Program-made: the position numbers and the translations under genes
Notes under the pieces: generated by a model
Seen by the model: the letters and a program-made list of their open reading frames with translations, nothing else
Databases searched by the model: none
Told to the model about the DNA's origin: nothing
DNA from: Turritopsis dohrnii
Lineage: Eukaryota > Cnidaria > Hydrozoa > Anthoathecata > Oceaniidae
DNA length: 64,000 nt
Direction: 5' to 3'
Assembly: GCA_027922465.2 (NCBI GenBank)
Contig: BQMF02000222.1
Location: forward strand, 124,001 to 188,000
Part shown: one piece after another, positions 1-12,212 of the stretch
How positions within the stretch are numbered: the stretch's first letter is position 1
Layout of the letters: each line of letters begins with the position of its first letter

Positions 1-2040
1 CAAACATTAATGTCTTCCTGCTTTGATTTTAATTTTCCCTGCTTGTGGAAAACTAGCCAACCATGTTAAGGACGTAAGAGGAGGATGTGATTGAAAGGTT
101 GAAATACCGTCTAATTACTTACTTCCTCTGCCACACTTGCATTTCGGAAATATTATACGTGGTCAAATTTTAAAAATTGTAACATCAAACAGTTTAAAGT
201 GTTATAAAACGGTTTTGTCAGAACACCCAGATTTGCGCAAAACATGAGAACTAAATACAATCTAAGTTTTCTGATGAAATTTAGGGGACAATTTCTTCGT
301 CAGGTTGAATATCAACAGTTCTTATGTATCAGTTGTATATCAGCCACATGTCTCATGAAATTTGAGAGTCATAAAGACTCTTAAGAGGAAAATGTTCATG
401 GAATTGAGATTTTATTTATATCGGCAGGATTAACAACTTCAACGTAACAGTAAAATAACTTAAATCAAAGAAACATTTTGTCCTCGTTACCGTTTGAAAG
501 GAATTACGAAATAATTGTCTTACTTAATCCAGATAGAAATAACTTGAACAACAAAGTCTTTTTTAAAAGCGCTCTTGTAAAAGTATGTTAGTGTTTTTAT
601 GTTCTAAAACACGAAATTCGAAAAACATTCACGAGGTCCATCTGTAGGCAACAAATAAGAATTATGCAATCTGTGAAAAAATATTTGGGCTAACGACTGC
701 CGGTCAGTTTCGCAAGATCGAAAATTTGCGAGTAAAAACTCGAGTTGTAATTGCTAGAAAATTCGCAGATGAACAAGACGGAATTCAGTTTTCTTGATCA
801 ATTATCACTTCACCTAGCATGCACACAGCTTGTACAAAGTCGCCGACTCGAGAAGACTTAACGTACATCTCATTATCTTGTATTCATTGTCGATCAGAGA
901 TTGCATAACTACAAAGAACAGAAAAACACAAAATGTTAAATCTATATATTATTGATGAACCCGATATCCAAACCCAGTGCAAAGAAAGAATGACTAATTC
1001 TTGCATTTTGCAGATGTTTATACCTTCATTGTTGCCTATGGCAAAATTTAATTAACTACAAATTAGCCACCAATAAATGGTTGCATTGATATCTGAAACA
1101 ATCTTATCAGGCAATGTTTTGGAATGAATATTGAAATTATCTTGAAAGTTCATCTTGTTTTGATTAATGTGCTCACTTTCCTCATTGAGAACGAAGAAGA
1201 TAACACAACTCCGCTGAGTTTCTTTAGATTCGATCAAATGGAGGATTTTTTCTCCTCATGCAAGAAATTTAAAAATGTGAAACAAACAAACATGGAAAAA
1301 CAAATTTATCCCCAGCATTAAACGAAAAATATTAAAAGCGCGAATTTTGACAGAAAAAAAGGATGTTGTGATTTGTAATAAAGAAATACCCAAACCGTAT
1401 GAATGACATTCTGACAGTTTAACATGTTATGTGGCATGGTATACAGCCTAACATGCCACGTGGCATGTATTAGAAATCAAACGTTAACGCGGTACTGTAC
1501 ATTACATTGTCACAAAACAAATTTAAACATTTTAAAATTGCAAGTTGAAAAATGGTAGACTCTAGATTCAAGTTGAAAAATGGTTCATGTTATATAGCTA
1601 GTATTTTACTTTTGAATTTTTGAAGACCTCTTAAACGACGAAGCCAAAAATTTATCACAAATCACCCAAAAAAACTACATCGTTTTTATAGTATACATTT
1701 TTTACAAGTTTGCCCCGAATTGAAAATGTAGGTAATATTGAGGAGATTTAATGAAATGAGTCACTAAGTGATGTGGTAACCTTAAATGGTAGTGTTACGT
1801 GTGTAGACGAAACGTCTGAGCCATCAAGAAAATATCGAGGGAAAATTTCGAATAATTTCTCCTGGAATTGTGCAATGTTTCGACAATGATTAAGATCTGA
1901 TATCTGATTTTTGTCATGAACATATAACAGGGTCTTTAGTTAATTCACTCATCGACTGTACGTTTATCAATTGATTTGATTGAATCGTCTTTACAATAAA
2001 AATGTTCATATCTACCAAACACCCCTGCTGTTTTACAAAC
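1..2040. other. Non-coding stretch, no gene seen
   Basis: AT-rich sequence on both strands. Open frames are short and lack splice-compatible partners. The only structure noted is an 18-bp perfect palindrome at 1451-1468. Confidence 0.6.
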
Positions 2041-2043
2041 ATC

Positions 2044-2050
2044 TATAAAA
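2044..2050 (+). promoter_or_regulatory. TATA box of the secreted-peptide gene
   Basis: TATAAAA lies about 130 bases upstream of the start codon at 2180. A transcription start some 25-30 bases downstream would leave a short leader with a two-codon upstream frame (ATG AAT TAA near 2079). Placement is by motif only. Confidence 0.5.
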
Positions 2051-2179
2051 GAAGAAGGTGATAGTCTGCAAACCTCAGATGAATTAACACTGGCAAACAG
2101 TGCTGCAGACGTGAAACAAATAACACGATAACCAGAACAACAGGGAACTTTGTTTTGCAGTTCGTTCATAAACGTAGTG

Positions 2180-2500
2180 ATGAAAGTTTCAGTGTTGCTT
2201 TTGTTAGTTTTTGTACTGACGTCACTTATACACACCAGTGAGAGCAGGCCAATCAACTGTACTTCCAAACGATGGCATGGAATGACGGGTTGCGACAAAG
2301 AAAAGCACTTGGTCCAAAAAATCCGCAGAGAATTAAAGAAAAGTAAAAAACGTAAGCAACTATAATTTGACATTACTTTTCTTGCGTCATTATTTTGTCG
2401 GAAAAGAATTCTTACTCTTGGTTTTTTATTTGTAGTCACCAAACTTCTGTTCCAAATGATCATGAAGAGATTAAGAAAAACAATCGCTTCGCCAACTTAA
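2180..2500 (+). CDS. Small secreted cationic peptide precursor, two exons
   Basis: I do not recognise a family. Exon 1 is 2180-2351 and exon 2 is 2436-2500, joined in phase 1 over an 83-84-base intron with GTAAGC donor and TTTGTAG acceptor; the product is 78 aa. Reading through the donor would give a 61-aa alternative. Residues 1-22 are a strong signal peptide (KVSVLLLLVFVLTSLIHTS). The mature part has only two cysteines (in INCTS and TGCDKE), probably one disulfide loop, then a lysine/arginine-rich stretch. Exon 2 adds an amphipathic, cationic segment (LTKLLFQMIMKRLRK). Secretion is well supported. A membrane-active or host-defence role is inference from charge alone; a peptide hormone is equally possible. 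A TATA box lies upstream and AATAAA downstream. Confidence 0.65.
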
Positions 2501-2532
2501 ACCGTGATTGCCAGTACTGAGCGTTTAGTAGG

Positions 2533-2538
2533 AATAAA
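2533..2538 (+). terminator. Poly(A) signal AATAAA
   Basis: AATAAA sits 33 bases past the stop codon of the secreted-peptide gene, the right place for its cleavage and polyadenylation signal. Confidence 0.5.
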
Positions 2539-3253
2539 AAATGTGGACAGACTTGGAAGAAAATCAGACGAGTTTTAATGCAAATTCCATGGTTACCATG
2601 GTTACCGTGGTCGCTGGTGAATGATAAGGAAAGACCAGGACAAAACTATCAATTTTCGAACTGAACGAACATAAAAGATACAAAGAATACTGTAATTATG
2701 TGTATAAAATCATGTATATATGTGAATATCATGTGAAATGCGTACTCTTATCAAAAGACTTGATAGACTTTCAGATCTCTTCAAAATTCTTGTTAATATT
2801 GCATCTTATTTAAGTCATAACTCCTTCTCCTACTCTCGTACGCATGTTGGTTTCTCTGACTCAAAGTTTTAAGAGCTACTGAATAGAACAAGTACTTGTA
2901 AAAGAAAATCTAAGTTATTTCAACGCATCATGTTATTACGCGGTGTTACGGGTTATTATGAAGCAGCTGGAATAACAACTTGGTGATTTCTTGGACATAA
3001 TACCTTATCACAGAAGTATACTTTTCTAGCAAGTAAACACAATACAAACAATATTTCGATTGTGTGTAAGTACTTTTCCCATTTTTTCGCTTTAGCTTTT
3101 GTGAGATCCACAAGTCATAGTCAGATCGTGTGTAGGAAAAATATCTGTAGCTGAGAAAATTTTTTTTGCCTTACTTAAGACTCTTGATATACAGTTTGCA
3201 GATCCCCATCAAAAGATACTGATACAGCTCAACTGGAGGGGTCATACAACTGA

Positions 3254-4226
3254 CAGTACCCTCTCTAATTAGCGGACACTGTTGGTGCCAACGTGTTTGT
3301 CCGCTAATTGTGAAGCTTATTATTTTAGGGCCAATTTTCGTTTTTTAGTCAAGATTCGTGCTTTTTTGATTTTTTTTGGACGGAGGAGGAGGAGGGGGTT
3401 GTGAGGTTGTCAAGATAAATAATTTTTAAATATAGTAAAACAAAAAGGACTCTGTCAAAATCACAAGGATGAATTCTACGGGAACAGATGCTATTGTTGG
3501 ACATATCTCTAGAAACATCTTTAAGGGTTCGTCAATGTTCCTCTCTTTGCCTTATACTTCAATCCAAGCTAAACTTATACTCAATCCAAGCTAAACTTAT
3601 ACTCAATCCAAGATAAACTTATACTCAATCCAAGCTAAACTTATACTTCAATCCAGGCTAAACTTATACTTCAATCCAGGCTAAACTTATACTCAATCCA
3701 AGCTAAACTTATACTCAATCTAAGCTAAACTTATACTTCAATCCAAGCTAAACTTATACTTCAATCCAAGCTAAACTTATACTTCAATCCAAGCTAAACT
3801 TATTGGGAAAAGAGTAAACCATAGAGGAGGATATGGACTTTAAACTCCCCGTGAAGTATCATTTTAATGGACCTACAGAAGCATTGGTTCATAAAGAAGA
3901 TCGAGAAAGCTAAGAAAGAACTTTGTAATAGTGTTGAAAATGTTTGAATTAATATAATAAAAAACAAACAAAAAAATGTATTCTTTCCTCTTTAAAGATT
4001 TTCGAAATTTTATCACGGTGTCCGCTAATTAGACAGAAAAAATCTCAAAAAGACCATTTGTTAAAAAAAATTCTGTCCACTAAGTAGAGTATCCGTTACT
4101 TGCCTGCCCACCATTTAGAAAGTTTTCCATGAAAGTTTGACCAGGATTCGGTCGGTGCAATGAAAATTGTCCGTTAATTAGCGGTTTTCCGCCAATTAGA
4201 GTGTTCGTTGATTAGGGAGAATACTG
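3254..4226. mobile_element. Non-autonomous pogo/Tc1-like element (about 1 kb)
   Basis: The ends are imperfect inverted repeats beginning CAGTACCCTCTCTAATTAGC on the left, with the inverted counterpart ending ATACTG on the right. The motif TAATTAGCGGACAC recurs inside both ends and is shared with the element at 49095-49644. The right flank is TA as expected for this group; the left flank is GA, probably mutated. No transposase is encoded. A minisatellite (3552-3803) has grown inside it. Confidence 0.6.
3552..3803. repeat. Minisatellite, 21-23 bp unit, 11 copies
   Basis: The unit is AATCCAAGCTAAACTTATAC with two or three variable bases between units (ACTC or ACTTC). Eleven copies are counted by eye. 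Unit-length variants alternate along the array, so it has expanded unevenly. Confidence 0.9.
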
Positions 4227-4229
4227 TAA

Positions 4230-5800
4230 AATAAAATACCAGGAAAGAATAAGAGTGACGTCAGATGTTTCACTACTGTGTTGTGCAGTCTAAACATTTT
4301 CACGGAACACAGGCTAATGCAGCCTTTTACTTCATTCTTTTATTTCCTTCCAATGACGATGTATTTATTGTCCTATCACATTCTGTGATGTAACAGAAAA
4401 GTGAAACATATTGAAGATGCTTTGATCGATTGAAAGGGATGATATTTATGAACATGAGAGAGCTCAAAAAGTTGTTTAAAGGGGAATCAAACCCCAAATC
4501 TTTTTTTCATTAAATCCCCTTGTCAAGCCATAATTTTATTAGGAAAAATAAAGAAATTCAAAATTGCTTTTTTCCTTTTTTTTTGATACCCTGACCCTGA
4601 CCCTTTTGAATTCTGACCCTGGGTTGGAGGTTGAGGAGATTTCGTGATGTAGATTACGCTTCTGTGCTCTGTCGTTATGATTTGAGTTTCATCGTGTGGA
4701 AGAATGGGTTTTTTTTATGTCTTATGTTTATTGCGACAAAAACGAGTGGCACATATTATTTATATCTAAGTTACTTACAGATCGAAAAGCAGCAGCAGGT
4801 AATTATTTTATATGATACTAAACAAATAGTTTGCTACGCGTTTGCTATACGTATATCGTCCGTGTAGGATCTACATCACCACTCATGTCCTAATCTTTCA
4901 AAGTAGTGTAGCCATATTGTATGTGGTCGGTAGCTTGTGTAAAGCATTTGTCTAAGGACTAGTAATCTAGAGAAATACCTTTTAGAAATAGACTAGGCCT
5001 CATAAGAAATTCATATTTGTTTATTTTCTTTCTGAATGCTTTTGGAGGAACGACAAAATATGAGGACAGACATGCAACAAAATGAAGATATAAAAATATT
5101 TAAAAATGCATTATTTATGGCTTAATTACTTATGTACGCAGACAAATTTTTGAAAGTTTGATGACAGCGTCGATATCTTGTTAAGGCCGTTTCCAAAACC
5201 ATTCTGTTCGAAGTATTCTGAAGTCTGGATGTGAAGTGATATACTATGTTTATCCTGTTTATCATTTAAAATAATTGCATTCTCCTTAGAGAAGCACCCT
5301 AAACTCTTAATTACTTCATCTTCCTCGTCAGTAGTATCAGATATCTTTGGTGATAATCTGTTTCAGTTTGCCATCCTTATCACTTCTCTATGATCGATCC
5401 TAATACACGTCATATCACGTGACTACGGCTTCTGTCTTGGACCTCAGCGCTAATGTTTTTGGGTTCAATTATGACGAATTACGAAGAGAAGGAAGATTAT
5501 TTTTAGTCTCAAACAAGTTTTATTTTATTAATTTGATTTTTTGAATGAATTTACAAAATTTTATCTGAAGGTTTGATTGCCCTTTAACAGGTTTCTTTTC
5601 AGTATTTCATAATTATTCATAGTTTCCGAGAAATTTCGTTTTCAAAATCTTATGTAATAAGATAGTACCTAACACTTCTCATTGCAATAACTTTAGATAT
5701 GATTAATATTACATCTTTGTAAGTTACTATGGAGTAAGGGCTTCCACTCTGAGTTGATTGATAGAAGAGTGTTATAGTATTAACTAATTCAGAAGTTATA
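4230..5800. other. Non-coding stretch, no gene seen
   Basis: A 78-codon open frame at 4631-4867 has no signal peptide, known motif or splice context and looks fortuitous. Nothing else could be supported. Confidence 0.5.
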
Positions 5801-5807
5801 CACAACA

Positions 5808-6457
5808 GGCCAGCCCGCTTAACCGAGATCTCGCTTCATTTAGCCGAGATATCGGCTAGGCGGGATGGAAATTTCTCATATGAACACTCCATCCCGGTAG
5901 ACGCATGCGCAATTTGTGTACCTTTTCAAAAACAAACATGGCGAACCAAGCTTCTGCTGTTTCAGCTGCTCTCAGTAGTAGTAGCCAAGATAATTTTGAA
6001 AGAACACAAGAAAAAGCAAAGAAGAACAACTTTATAGGTCTTATAATGCTTCTATATTTTGCCACCACATGTCAATTCGTCCTGGGTTGAACCAACAACT
6101 TCGTTTTTTGCGTTGTTTTTGTTTTCTGGCATTTTGTAGAATTCTCTTCTTTTTGCTATTCAAGATACTTGTAAAGAATAATTGTTGTTTCCTCTTTTGA
6201 TGAATTAATTCCATTAATAGTAATCCATTTAGTTGTAAAAGAAGCGAAGTTGTGTTTATATTTGAAATGAGAGAATATAAGAATATGTTTCTCAGTCGCC
6301 ATTTTCGAAAACATATTTAAAAATTACCGCGAAATAAATGAGGTCACGTGACGTAACTTCCCATCCTGGTTAGGCGGGATGAAAAATTATCATATGAACA
6401 CAGGATGAAAATCACCTCGGCTAACCGAGCCAGCCCGCCTCCATATGAACAGCCCCT
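5808..6457. mobile_element. MITE-like repeat with CGGCTAACCGAG motifs
   Basis: Both edges carry related GC-rich blocks: CCAGCCCGCTTAACCGAG at the left and CGGCTAACCGAGCCAGCCCG at the right. Each is accompanied by GGCGGGATG and CATATGAAC motifs, in an otherwise AT-rich region. The block structure suggests a short non-autonomous element. Exact ends and target duplication were not resolved. A 51-codon open frame starting with ATG at 5938 lies inside. Confidence 0.5.
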
Positions 6458-6666
6458 AAGGCCGACTTTTTTTGCGTCAGTAAAATTTTTCGAAAATGGA
6501 TGAACACGGATTTAACGCAACCTAATTTTAGCGAATGACCCCTTAATTACGAAGAATTGCCAGAAGGTAAAAAAAACGTTATGCTGAATTTAAATTTTCC
6601 GCAACTTTAATGTAGCGAAAATATGCTCATTCAAAATAAGGCGACGCAAAAAAAGTCGGTCTTAGG
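6455..6666. mobile_element. 212-bp MITE with 24-bp terminal inverted repeats
   Basis: The left end at 6455-6478 (CCTAAGGCCGAC, then seven T and GCGTC) is mirrored at 6643-6666 with one mismatch. There is no coding capacity. It abuts the preceding MITE-like repeat, so one has probably inserted at the edge of the other. Confidence 0.75.
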
Positions 6667-6796
6667 TGTCTTATTACATCATAACTATGCATTGCATAAT
6701 TTGGTGATTTTTAAATCGAAAGATCTGCCCAAGGAAACAGAATTTCCAACAACTGTAAAAAGAGTTCTTAAACAACTTTGCGAGTTCTATCATCCC

Positions 6797-6866
6797 CTGA
6801 AATATGATTAAAATATGATTAAAATATGATTAAAATATGATTAAGATATGATTTTAAAATATGATT
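6797..6866. repeat. 12-bp tandem repeat
   Basis: About five copies of AAATATGATTAA, the last ones diverged. Confidence 0.8.
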
Positions 6867-6869
6867 TTA

Positions 6870-9290
6870 ACGACGCTTTCATCCATCTTACGATCTACTA
6901 TGATAGGGAGCATCCATAACGTACGTACGCATGTTTTCGAGATTTTTGGACACCCTCTCCCGCCTGTACGCATCCATACGCAAAGCACTGACCTCATATA
7001 AAGAATAATACACTCCATACATGATTGGCTAACGTAAGCTTGGAAAATTCAAAATGGCGCACTACTATAAACATTGATTTAAACTTTAAGTGAAGGCGAA
7101 TTGCAAGTCAAGTGGTCGCTGATAAAAAGGTGTACTTTTTTTGCATCACTCTGTATTCTCAAGTTTTTAGTAATTAGTCTGGGTGATAATCGATATTAGC
7201 ATTTATTACATAACTCAGATATGGAAATGTTTTATCCGATGAAGTGTGTTCCTGAATCTTGTTTACGGGATGAAGTGATCTAGAAATGAAGAGAATGAAG
7301 TTTGATTAGAACGTTTTACGATAGGAGAGATCAGCAGTAATCGCAGAATAAATATATTTATCAAAAGATTATGTCGGTAATAATGATATGTTCTTATTGA
7401 GAGAAGGTTTATCTCAGTAAACTTTTTTTCAATTCTGGTGAAGGATAACCATGTTAACATCATCAAAGGGAGCTGGAGAGGAACAAAAGATTAGATGTTT
7501 TTAAAGGCTGAAATACACGATCATTTTAAAATGATAAATGACAAATGATAATTTTTTAATCCTTTAAAAAATGACGAGAACATCTGTTTACACGATCATT
7601 TATGATTACAACATTTTTATAAAAGTTCTATGGTAAAAGAGTGCTTTTCAGTCAAGGACTCCGGAGGCAGCAAACGTGTATTTCAGCCTTGCGCATCACC
7701 ATGACAACATTGAAGCGCAATCACTTCTCCAAAATAAAAGAGGGGCACGATCGCATGTCAATCGTTTTATACAGACGCGCCTGTGCGTCCCTAAGTGTCT
7801 GCGTGTCTTTTATTAAAATCTGGACACTGATGTTTCAACCAGCCAATGTAAATATAAGATGAAATCGATGTTATCATTAAGAGGTTATCAATATTCTTGA
7901 TATTGTGGCTTATTTTATGCAATAGGCTTTGTAAAGTTTTTATGAAACGTGCACGGAGTGGTGAAAAACGCATATGGAATAGCAAAAACTTTTGATATAA
8001 ACATGAACTTTAACTGGCTTATATATATTTAATTTGAGTTTTTGATGGTTTGTTTGATGAAGATGGACCATCAAATCACGAAATATCAACCTATCCAGAA
8101 AAATGGCGATGAACATTCATAAAGACGACATTAACACGTAAAAATTCTTGAAAATATTTTCTTTTAAGCAAAAACAAAGTTCTTCGCTTTCAATTTTTCT
8201 TTTATGCCTTGAGCACAAAGATGCCAAAGCAACAAGCAGATTTATTAATATGCTTTATTACTCAGCTTTCGATGAACTCACTCATTAATGTTAACGAATC
8301 TGATAAATCGATCAAAATATAAATTAATAAAATATTTGTCATAAAGATTGGTTGAAACACGGTAGGAGCAACTCGCGTTTGTTGTTAACGAAAGTTATTC
8401 AAAATATCCGACCATGTTAATGTTTCGTTTTCTATCGTTTCTTTTTTATTTCAAATGAAAACATTTTGGGAAATATAAACTACATTGCTACGTGTTATTT
8501 GAAACTGTTGTGTCAAGGAAGGTTCGTGAGAAGCGGTGTTAGTAGCTATGATGGTTAGATGTGGATATGTTTTGGTATTGTTGTAGAACAGTTTTGTAAT
8601 TTTGATCTTGTGATTAAGCTTACTTGATAAATTGATGGATGTTTTGCAACAAAATTATTACGTCATGTAAAAGTTCTTGCTAAGGAAGCCAGTGAGTTCC
8701 TCCCTTAATCATTTTTTTCAAGCAGAAATTGAAAAAAAAAAATAATGAGAATTACCAGGCGTTTGTCAGAGATTTCCAGATTTGGGCGGGACGCTTACAA
8801 TAGGTGGGTGCGTATTGTAAACATGGTCAAGTAGGTTTTAGTAGAATATGCTGTTGTATTTTTTCTGTCTTGAACAGTTTCCTAGGTAAGCTTCAAATCA
8901 ATCTAAAGGTTAATCTTAATAACCGCCCTGGGCGGACATTTTTAGGGGGAGGAGATCATGTACAATTTCAAATGTTTTTTTTTTTTTGGAACGGGGAGGT
9001 TCAAACAGCGTGGACGTTAACTTGAATAATATGTATGTATACCTTGCATTTTGAGGATCGTTTGTAAAAATCTGGTCCTGAAAATTACCAGCTTACTTTG
9101 TACTTTGTACTTTTTGAAATTTCTCAACAAAAAAAGAAACTTTGTTTCTAATAGAAAAAGGTGCTTGGATTTTCAAGTCTTCTTAAAATGCAAATGCTCT
9201 TTCTTTTTTAGAAATAAAATTTTGACCACGCTAAAAACATAAGAAATAAATTATTGATAGAAGAAAAAGTGAAAAGTCCATAGTCGGAGG
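6870..9290. other. Non-coding stretch upstream of the GT31 gene
   Basis: No supportable gene. Low-complexity patches and a possible old repeat with CACGATCATTT motifs (about 7500-7620) were noted. The open frames at 7641-7862 and 8804-9242 have no recognisable content. Confidence 0.5.
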
Positions 9291-9301
9291 ATTTGTGGAA
9301 T

Positions 9302-10411
9302 ATGCTACAGTTTAAAAAAACTGTTTTCTTTTTGTTTTTGACGCTGATGATCATTGTTTTGTTATGGCACCAGCGAAAAATCCCTCAAGTCCAACCAGAC
9401 ATCCACGAAACATTACAGGAGCTGAAAAATGAACTCGAAACGATCAAGGAAGACATGAGGCTGATCAAACTCAAACCTGGAGAACTCGTTAATGAAGAAG
9501 AAATTTTGAATATAACTGAACGAGAAAACATTAAAGTCAATTACAAAAGAATTGATGTCATCAAATCTTTCTGGGCAGGAACAAACGACGATAGATTGTA
9601 CGACATTTTATTTAGAAACAAAAATAGCAGCCATCACAAAACGTGTTTGATCTCGACTTTCACGTGTAGCCGCAAATATAAACTGTTGATACTTGTTACA
9701 AGCCACATTGCTCATTTCAATCGACGCCAGCTGATACGCAGCACGTGGGGTATTGACTTAAGTCATCGATGGAAAACATTTTTTTTAGTAGGAAAATCTA
9801 AAAATCGAAACCACTTGGTACTACTTAAAGAAGAAATTGAAAAATATAACGACGTTGTATTGGGTGATGTAAACGAAGACTTTTACAATCTCACGGCGAA
9901 AGTCCAAGCTGGATTTGAATGGTCTCTACATTACTGTGGTCAATTCGAATTTCTGCTGAAAGGAGATGATGATATCTTCATCAATATGCCTAAAGTCTTC
10001 GAATTTATCGGAGACGAAACAACCCCAGATAGGGAGCTATATACGGGCAACGTGCAATACCAGGCCCGTGTGTTTCGAGATGGGAGGTACGGCGTATCTA
10101 AACAGGAATTCAGTCGAAAAATCTTCCCGAGGTATTGTTCTGGAGGAGGTTTTATCCTATCAAACGATTGTGTTGAGTGTATGGTGGGAAAATTGTTTCA
10201 AGTCAAACAAATTAGTATTGATGATGCCTACGTTGGTATCCTTGCATTGAAGTGTGGAATTGACCCGTTACACAACACCAACTTCCAAATGTTTCAGAAA
10301 GAATGTAAATTCAACGAGGATACAGTTATTCATCACCCAGTTAAAGAAAAAAGTTGTATGCAAACCTTGTTCAAAGAGAATTTGAAAGACCAGGAATATC
10401 TGTCTCAATAG
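9302..10411 (+). CDS. Beta-1,3-galactosyltransferase-type glycosyltransferase (GT31)
   Basis: Single-exon, intact, 369 aa. An in-frame stop just upstream (near 9281) makes the ATG at 9302 the first possible start. Residues 7-22 are a type II signal anchor, followed by a charged stem, so the catalytic domain should face the Golgi lumen. GT31 motifs appear in order: RRQLIRSTWG, FFLVG, the block ending FYNLTAKVQAGFEW, the metal-binding FLLKGDDDIFIN (DDD at residues 222-224), and YCSGGGFILS. The usual late EDVYVG block is IDDAYVG here. Family members transfer galactose, GlcNAc or GalNAc in beta-1,3 linkage onto glycoprotein or glycolipid acceptors. The donor and acceptor cannot be read from sequence. 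Lack of introns is common in this family. Confidence 0.9.
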   Translation: MLQFKKTVFFLFLTLMIIVLLWHQRKIPQVQPDIHETLQELKNELETIKEDMRLIKLKPGELVNEEEILNITERENIKVNYKRIDVIKSFWAGTNDDRLYDILFRNKNSSHHKTCLISTFTCSRKYKLLILVTSHIAHFNRRQLIRSTWGIDLSHRWKTFFLVGKSKNRNHLVLLKEEIEKYNDVVLGDVNEDFYNLTAKVQAGFEWSLHYCGQFEFLLKGDDDIFINMPKVFEFIGDETTPDRELYTGNVQYQARVFRDGRYGVSKQEFSRKIFPRYCSGGGFILSNDCVECMVGKLFQVKQISIDDAYVGILALKCGIDPLHNTNFQMFQKECKFNEDTVIHHPVKEKSCMQTLFKENLKDQEYLSQ

Positions 10412-10626
10412 TAGTCCAAATATCTTATGCAAAATGTTTTTTTGGCTGGAACAAGAAATTCGAATTGTTATTAAGTATATTCAAAGACTCTCATAGAGGT
10501 GTTCTATGACCCTGCTTATAAAAAGTTACGTAATAGTGAAAGTTTTTGTTTTATCTACCAGTAGTTAACAGATTCGCTGTTCTGTTGCATTCCTCACTAG
10601 CTATCGTCTTCGCAGTTGGAAACACC

Positions 10627-10632
10627 AATAAA
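10627..10632 (+). terminator. Poly(A) signal of the GT31 gene
   Basis: AATAAA about 215 bases past the stop codon; the first clear signal downstream. Confidence 0.5.
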
Positions 10633-10639
10633 GTTCACT

Positions 10640-12030
10640 AGATCGTATTTTTAGGGTTTCAGTATTTTTTTTGGTGTACATATGAATTTGAAGGATTTTC
10701 CTATGTTTGATGAATTTACTTATTTATTTTGAAGTAACGAAAATAAGGATGAATGGACAAAACAAAACAAACTGTCAACTCTCCTCACTATTTCAGTTTT
10801 TACAAGTTCCCTCTCAAGAAAAAGTTATACTTATGCAACGAGAAGTGTAGCGATGATGTTGTGGTTATTGCATCTAAATGACTGACTTTGGACCCTAGAC
10901 AGGGTACAGCGATGCTATCTCTGGCAGTTGTACTAGTTGCTAGAAGAATCAATTGTTAAGCTTAGGCCAAACGTTCCGTCATCATTTCATCCAACATTTT
11001 CATCATCGTGTTGGCCGTTTGTTGGGTGAATGTTGGATGGAAGTTGAATGAAAATTTCGTGCCGGTCAAACGATCATGCAACATTTCATCGAACATCATC
11101 ATTCATTCTCTCCTTCTATAAAAACATGTCCATTTGCTGCTCATCTTTGCACTGAAACTCGTGATGTGATTTTTCAAAATATTCGAAATTCGACCGTTTC
11201 AACATTCGAAATGACATTCGTTTGCTTATAGAAGGACATCATTTTCACATAGTGTTGGATGAAAAAGTGGTCAAACGCATGAGTCTGATATTTTTTTTGG
11301 ACGGTTTTGTTAAGATCGAGAAAAAGTGTTTCAGTGGTTTTCTTATGATATGAGAGCGAATCATTTTCTTTACTTTGTTTGAGCGCTTTTTATTAATAAA
11401 CAGCTGCTCGTTCCCAGAACATTTTTCTATTGTTCTATTTCTGATGACATATCATGGAAAAGTCCTCATCTCCATATAATAGCCCTTAGGGGGCGGTCGA
11501 ACCGGCGGGGGGTCTTTACCCGTTGCCATTGTCACTCATTGAATCTATTGTTGAAGGTAACCACAAAACAAACGAAGCTTGATACCATGGACGTCATCGC
11601 CGAAATCGCTGTTCCGATCAAATACTCATCGAAAAGAGAGCAAAAATTGCAATCAATCAAACTATTGATTGAGTAAGGGGATGATAGCGTTACTCTAAAC
11701 TTCATCAGCAAACTTTCAACGCTTGTTGGAAGGTTCCCCGCAAGTTGATGGATATTTTTGAGGAAAACCTTTTTGGTACGTGTGTACACCTTTTACCCAT
11801 CAAAATATTTTTTTTATACTTAAACTATAATTAAAAATTATGAGTGCGTCTTAGCCAATCTAGAAAACCGAAATTTCATAATTTTCTTGACGTCGGCCTA
11901 ACCATGATGGGACCTCCTTAGTAGACACTAAATCATCAGCCCCACCACTTTAAATTTGCCGCCCCTGGTCCTGCACATTTTGACGATATCTTATCAATTC
12001 TAAAAAGACCTTTCAGCTATTCAGAGAGCT
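10640..12030. other. Non-coding stretch with repeat debris
   Basis: No gene seen. Between about 10970 and 11280 there are repeated CAACATTTCATC-like motifs in both orientations and GTCAAACG blocks, suggesting a degraded MITE with unresolved ends. Confidence 0.4.
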
Positions 12031-12031
12031 T

Positions 12032-12212
12032 CGATGCAAAACGTCATGCATTGTGAGAGTCATCCTTCTTGTGACTGGAGTTACGGTTGCAACTCCCGAA
12101 AGAACATTTTCAATGGCCAGGAGAATTAAGACTTGGACGCGCTCAACAATGACGCGGCGACGATTTAATGCTCTAGCAATTTTGAATACACACAAAAGTC
12201 TTGTGGATTAAC
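12032..12212 (+). pseudogene. hAT transposase C-terminal remnant
   Basis: The plus-strand frame encodes the hAT dimerisation tail: TGVTVATPERTFSMARRIKT, then WTRSTMTRRRFNAL and ending LNTHKSLVD at a stop. The (T/S)AT-ER-FS-RRIKT...RSTM...R-N-L pattern is the hallmark of the hAT dimerisation domain found in ZMYM1-like and related transposases. Nothing upstream preserves the catalytic core, so this is a fossil. The sequence CGCTGCGCGGACCCTG ending at 12336 resembles a hAT right terminus. No matching left end was found. Confidence 0.7.
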
